8,184 bases of DNA, from positions 1-8,184 of the forward strand of contig LKNC01000116.1 in assembly GCA_001564255.1 (NCBI GenBank). Direction: 5' to 3'. The notes beneath the pieces are model-generated. The model saw only the letters and a list, made by a program, of their open reading frames with translations. It was not told where the DNA came from and did not search any database. The stretch is from Natrialbaceae archaeon Tc-Br11_E2g1 (GTDB taxonomy: Archaea > Halobacteriota > Halobacteria > Halobacteriales > Natrialbaceae). This document shows positions 5,560 through 8,184 of the stretch, piece after piece (within the stretch, counting starts at the first letter, position 1; each line of letters begins with the position of its first letter). Position numbers and translations under genes: made by a program.

Positions 5560-6489
5560 ATGAAACAGTGGCTTCAGGCGACGGGTCGGTCGGCCTACGA
5601 GCGACTGCTCTCCCGGGAGGTGTCGGGTGCACCGACCCACGTCGCGGTCATCCAGGACGGGAATCGCCGGTACGCGCGCCACCACGGCGAGGACGCGTCC
5701 GACGGCCACCGGGCAGGCGCGAAGACCACAGAACGCGTCCTCGAGTGGTGTCAGGACGTCGGCGTCGAGGAACTCACGCTGTATGCCTTTTCGACGGAGA
5801 ACTTCGACCGACCGCCGGAAGAACGGGAGGCGCTGTTCGATCTGCTCTGTGAGAAACTCCGTGAGTTCGCCGACAGCGATCGGGTCCACGACAACGGGGT
5901 GTGTATCCGTGTCCTCGGCGACGTCGACTTGCTCCCCGAGCGGGTCCGGGAGGCGATCGAATACGCCGAGTCACGGACGCGTGGGTACGACCGGTTCGTC
6001 CTCAACGTCGCACTCGCCTACGGGGGGCGAAACGAGTTGCTCTGTGCGGCCCGTAGCGTCGCCCGTGACGTGGACCGGGGCGAACTGTCGCCCGAAGACG
6101 TCGACGTCGAGACCCTCGAGTCGCGGCTGTACGACCGGCCCGTCCGGGACGTCGATCTCATCATCCGGACCGGGGGGGACGAACGCACCTCGAACTTCCT
6201 GCCCTGGCACGCGAACGGCAACGAGGCCGCCGTGTTCTTCTGTACGCCCTACTGGCCGGAGTTCTCCAAAGCCGACTTCCTTCGGGGTATCCGGACCTAC
6301 GAACACCGCGCACAGTCCTGGCGGCGCACCCGGGCACGCCGAGCACTCGCCTTGCTCCGGGCGGTGAGCGAACCGGAACTGGCCGAAGCACGCTCCGTTC
6401 TCAGGCGGTTCCGTGACTCGCTTCCGACCCGCGAGCGTCCCGACGGAGACGAACTCGAGGGCGGCGAGTCGAGTCGACCCGCGGACTGA
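5560..6489 (+). CDS. uppS: Cis-prenyltransferase (undecaprenyl/dolichyl diphosphate synthase family)
   Basis: Chain-extending cis-isoprenyl diphosphate synthase. In archaea it makes the polyprenyl/dolichyl carrier for N-glycosylation and envelope sugars by adding IPP to an allylic primer. The conserved regions are all present. THVAVIQDGNRRYARHHG holds the catalytic D33. GHRAGAKTTERVLEW is at 49-63, and LTLYAFSTENFDRP carries the S-T-E-N motif. The IPP-binding block is DVDLIIRTGGDERTSNFLPW (R203, R209, S211), followed by FFCTPYWPEFSKADF. At 309 residues it is longer than the roughly 250 of bacterial UppS, with about 25 extra at the N-terminus and a charged, probably disordered C-terminal tail. 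The ATG at 5560 was preferred over the in-frame TTG at 5539; a weak TATA-like acaaaag (5521-5527) lies about 35 nt upstream. The stop abuts that of trxB. Confidence 0.95.
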   Translation: MKQWLQATGRSAYERLLSREVSGAPTHVAVIQDGNRRYARHHGEDASDGHRAGAKTTERVLEWCQDVGVEELTLYAFSTENFDRPPEEREALFDLLCEKLREFADSDRVHDNGVCIRVLGDVDLLPERVREAIEYAESRTRGYDRFVLNVALAYGGRNELLCAARSVARDVDRGELSPEDVDVETLESRLYDRPVRDVDLIIRTGGDERTSNFLPWHANGNEAAVFFCTPYWPEFSKADFLRGIRTYEHRAQSWRRTRARRALALLRAVSEPELAEARSVLRRFRDSLPTRERPDGDELEGGESSRPAD

Positions 6490-7557
6490 TCAGTCGTCGG
6501 CAGCCGCGGCTTCGACGCTCGAGTCCGCCCGCTCTACGTCTTCCAGGTACTCGTCGGCGTCCATCGCGGCCTTACAGCCCATACCTGCTGCCGTCACGGC
6601 CTGCTGGTAGTGGTAGTCGACGACGTCGCCAGCGCCGAAGATACCGGGGACGTCGGTTTCCGTCTGGTCGCCGCCGTCGCCGCCTTTCGTCCGGAGATAG
6701 CCCTCCTCGTCGGTCACGACGCCAGTGCCCTCGAGGTACGCCGTGTTGGGCGTGTGACCGATCGCGAGGAAGACCGCGCCGACGTCGAACTCGAACTCCT
6801 CGGTCCCGGGATCGTCGAGGCGGTCGGTGGGGTGGCCCTGCTCGTTTTCGACGAGGGTGACGTGGTCGACGCCGTCCTCGGGGCTGCCGTGGATCTCGAT
6901 CAGTTCGGTGTTTTTCATGATCTCGATCTCGCCGTCTTCGACTTTCTCGTGGACGCGGTCGATCCAGTACCCCTCGGCCCGGAACTCCTCGCGACGGTGG
7001 ACGAGGTAGACGGTGTCGGCGAACTTGGTAAGGAACGTCGCCTCCTCTAAGGCGGCGTCACCGCCGCCGACGACGAGCATGTCCTCGTCGCGGAAGAACG
7101 CGCCGTCACAGGTCGCACAGGTCGAAACGCCGTAGCCGAGGAGTTCGTCCTCGCCGGGGACGTCGAGGGTGCGAGCGCTCGCGCCCGAGGCAGCGATGAC
7201 GGCGTCGGCCGTGTAGACGTCGCCGTTTTGCAGTTCGACACGGAACGGCCGCTGTGAGGAGTCGACGTTCTCGACCATCCCGTTTTCGATCGTCGCGCCG
7301 AACTGCCTCGCCTGGGATTTCATGTCGGTGACCAGCTCCGGCCCGCTGATCCCCTCGGGGAAGCCGGGGTAGTTCGCGACGTCCGTGGTGAGCGTGAGCT
7401 GGCCGCCGGGTTCGTCGCCCTCGATGACCAGTGGCTCGTTGTTCGCCCGGCCGGCGTAGATCGCCGCCGTGAGCCCGGCGATCCCGGTTCCGGCGATGAG
7501 CAGTTTGCGGTGTTCGACCACGTCGTCGGAGACCTCTTCGGTGGACTGGTCGCTCAT
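6490..7557 (-). CDS. trxB: Thioredoxin reductase (NADPH, FAD)
   Basis: Flavoprotein disulfide reductase that passes electrons from NADPH through FAD to thioredoxin. The 355-residue product has the low-molecular-weight TrxR layout. The FAD Rossmann motif is IAGTGIAGLTAAIYAGR (21-37). The GGQLTLTTDVANYPGFPEGI segment follows. The redox-active pair is C147-A-T-C150. The NADPH motif is VVGGGDAALEEA (162-173), with the phosphate-binding HRREEFRA (187-194). The C-terminal FAD segment is GIFGAGDVVDYHYQQAVTAA. It is about 35-40 residues longer than bacterial TrxB, through an acidic N-terminal 15 residues and a low-complexity acidic tail (SVEAAAADD). The R188/R189/R193 pattern supports NADPH use. It is monocistronic as far as can be seen, with its own promoter, and may serve the peroxiredoxin near the left edge. 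Confidence 0.95.
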   Translation of the reverse strand: MSDQSTEEVSDDVVEHRKLLIAGTGIAGLTAAIYAGRANNEPLVIEGDEPGGQLTLTTDVANYPGFPEGISGPELVTDMKSQARQFGATIENGMVENVDSSQRPFRVELQNGDVYTADAVIAASGASARTLDVPGEDELLGYGVSTCATCDGAFFRDEDMLVVGGGDAALEEATFLTKFADTVYLVHRREEFRAEGYWIDRVHEKVEDGEIEIMKNTELIEIHGSPEDGVDHVTLVENEQGHPTDRLDDPGTEEFEFDVGAVFLAIGHTPNTAYLEGTGVVTDEEGYLRTKGGDGGDQTETDVPGIFGAGDVVDYHYQQAVTAAGMGCKAAMDADEYLEDVERADSSVEAAAADD

Positions 7558-7579
7558 AGTATCGCATTCGGAGACGCGG

Positions 7580-7588
7580 GCTATACGC
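7580..7588 (-). promoter_or_regulatory. trxB promoter, TATA element
   Basis: On the minus strand, GCGTATAGC is centred 27 nt upstream of the trxB ATG at 7557, giving a leaderless message. Confidence 0.6.
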
Positions 7589-7666
7589 CTTACGCTCGGG
7601 AATCGGGAGTACCGGTGTAGCGGGAACCGTGCCGGCCCATCGGTACCCGTTCCGGCCGTGGGTTTT

Positions 7667-7681
7667 GTTCGACCGACGAAC
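7667..7681. promoter_or_regulatory. Dyad GTTCG-ACCGA-CGAAC upstream of the right-edge gene
   Basis: Perfect 5-bp arms (7667-7671, 7677-7681) flank a 5-bp spacer. The site ends 7 bp before the TATA element of the gene at 7719, where the BRE and upstream activator sites would be. It could be an operator for that gene or for the divergent trxB. Arms of 5 bp are short enough to occur by chance. Confidence 0.25.
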
Positions 7682-7688
7682 CAGACGG

Positions 7689-7695
7689 TATATTT
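7689..7695 (+). promoter_or_regulatory. Promoter of the right-edge gene, TATA element TATATTT
   Basis: TATATTT is centred 27 nt upstream of the GTG at 7719. This is a strong match to the leaderless spacing and is the main reason to choose that start codon over the neighbouring out-of-frame GTGs at 7714 and 7717. Confidence 0.65.
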
Positions 7696-7718
7696 CTCCT
7701 CTGTTCATAGAGGGTGGT

Positions 7719-8184
7719 GTGCCCAGGAGTTTACGCTCGATCGCCCTCGTCATCGTGGCATTCGCTCTCATTGTCGGCGGTGCCGGCCTGTTCGTCGTCG
7801 ACGCCGGCGAAGCCGACCACGAGCCGGTCAACTTCGATTACACCGTCTCGATGGGACTGGCACTCGAAGACGAGTTCGACATCGAAGGGGACGTGCAGTT
7901 GCCACAGACACAGGTGTTTTACTCCCAGTATCAGTACGTCGTCGGCTACTACGGCGTCGAGATGTTCGTCGAGACCCAACGGCAAGACGGACACGAACAA
8001 CGCTTTGGCTACCCGCTCACGATCCTCGTGACCGACTACAGCGGAACCGATCCCGGGTTGACGGCGGAGGGGTATCCCGCGACCGACGACCCCACCGACT
8101 GGACCGACGCCGAGGATGCGGTCTTCGTCGTCGGCAGCGATGCCAAGACGCCACAGGGGGAGACGGTCGTCCCCTTCTCCGAAC
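7719..8184 (+). CDS. Unrecognised membrane-anchored or secreted protein (3' end cut by the window)
   Basis: A GTG start gives MPRSLRSIALVIVAFALIVG and an open frame of 155 residues to the window edge. R3 and R6 precede one hydrophobic segment at about 8-27, with no lipobox cysteine and no twin-arginine motif. That suggests a signal anchor or Sec-type signal with the rest outside the cell. The exported part is acidic with many aromatics, for example VFYSQYQYVVGYYGVEMFV (67-85), then FGYPLTILVTDYSGT. The alternating hydrophobic pattern suggests a beta-rich domain. Codon use is typical of the neighbours, so it does not look recently acquired. I do not recognise a family and assign no function. 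It is divergent from trxB with its own promoter. Confidence 0.85.
   Translation, partial: MPRSLRSIALVIVAFALIVGGAGLFVVDAGEADHEPVNFDYTVSMGLALEDEFDIEGDVQLPQTQVFYSQYQYVVGYYGVEMFVETQRQDGHEQRFGYPLTILVTDYSGTDPGLTAEGYPATDDPTDWTDAEDAVFVVGSDAKTPQGETVVPFSE

Noticed and set aside
5532..5852. Plus-strand 106-codon frame inside uppS, and the 246-codon frame at 5627-6367
   Set aside because: Both lie in other frames of uppS, are Arg/Ser/Thr/Pro-rich as expected of frame shadows, and lack any motif.
7714..8031. GTG frame at 7714 (105 codons, Ser/Arg/Thr-rich)
   Set aside because: It is out of frame with the 7719 gene, whose codon use, membrane segment and promoter spacing are far better.
1..8184. Mobile element, CRISPR array, toxin-antitoxin or defence system
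   Set aside because: No transposase, integrase, terminal repeats, spaced direct repeats or nuclease/ATPase combinations are visible. The tRNA gene has no partial copy of its 3' end nearby that would mark an integration site.

Overview
The window looks like ordinary core chromosome from a haloarchaeon (Halobacteria). The evidence is high GC, strongly acidic predicted proteins with G/C-rich third codon positions, TATA elements about 25-30 nt upstream of start codons with almost no 5' leader, near absence of CTAG in coding sequence, and haloarchaeal family members (an HTH-10 regulator, a probable DUF5778 protein, a haloarchaeal-type TatA). The large excess of CTCGAG reminds me of Natrialbales genomes, but that placement is only a suspicion.

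Layout. At the left edge is the start of a PrxQ/BCP-type peroxiredoxin gene (minus strand, cut by the window), divergent from a tatA gene with a clear leaderless promoter. Twelve bases after tatA lies a complete tRNA-Arg(CCU), followed by a small GA-mismatch hairpin of the 'GCGAGCGCAGCGAGC' type and a universal-stress-protein gene. Next comes an HTH-10 (Bat-like) regulator whose 3' end overlaps, tail to tail, a HAD-family phosphatase. The HAD gene lies downstream of a pterin-4a-carbinolamine dehydratase gene, which in turn lies downstream of hemA (glutamyl-tRNA reductase). All three are on the minus strand but spaced 90 bp apart, so they may be separate transcripts. hemA has a GTG start, a G7 tract as a possible ribosome-binding site and a 25-codon upstream ORF touching its start. 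About 380 bp of mostly non-coding DNA follows, with one candidate small gene. Then come a DUF5778-like gene (minus) divergent from a cis-prenyltransferase gene (uppS). uppS ends on the same 6-bp palindrome as the convergent thioredoxin reductase gene trxB. trxB is divergent from a membrane-anchored, unrecognised protein that runs off the right edge.

How the genes work together. Most are independent housekeeping functions: Tat export, tetrapyrrole (heme/siroheme) entry, isoprenoid lipid carrier synthesis, and redox defence (peroxiredoxin at one end, thioredoxin reductase at the other, about 6 kb apart and not in one operon). I see no mobile element, CRISPR array, toxin-antitoxin pair or defence island. 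No convincing new multi-gene system is visible. The points most worth a second look are the candidate small gene at 4936-5070, the arrangement upstream of hemA, the hairpin behind the tRNA, and the unknown secreted or anchored protein at the right edge.
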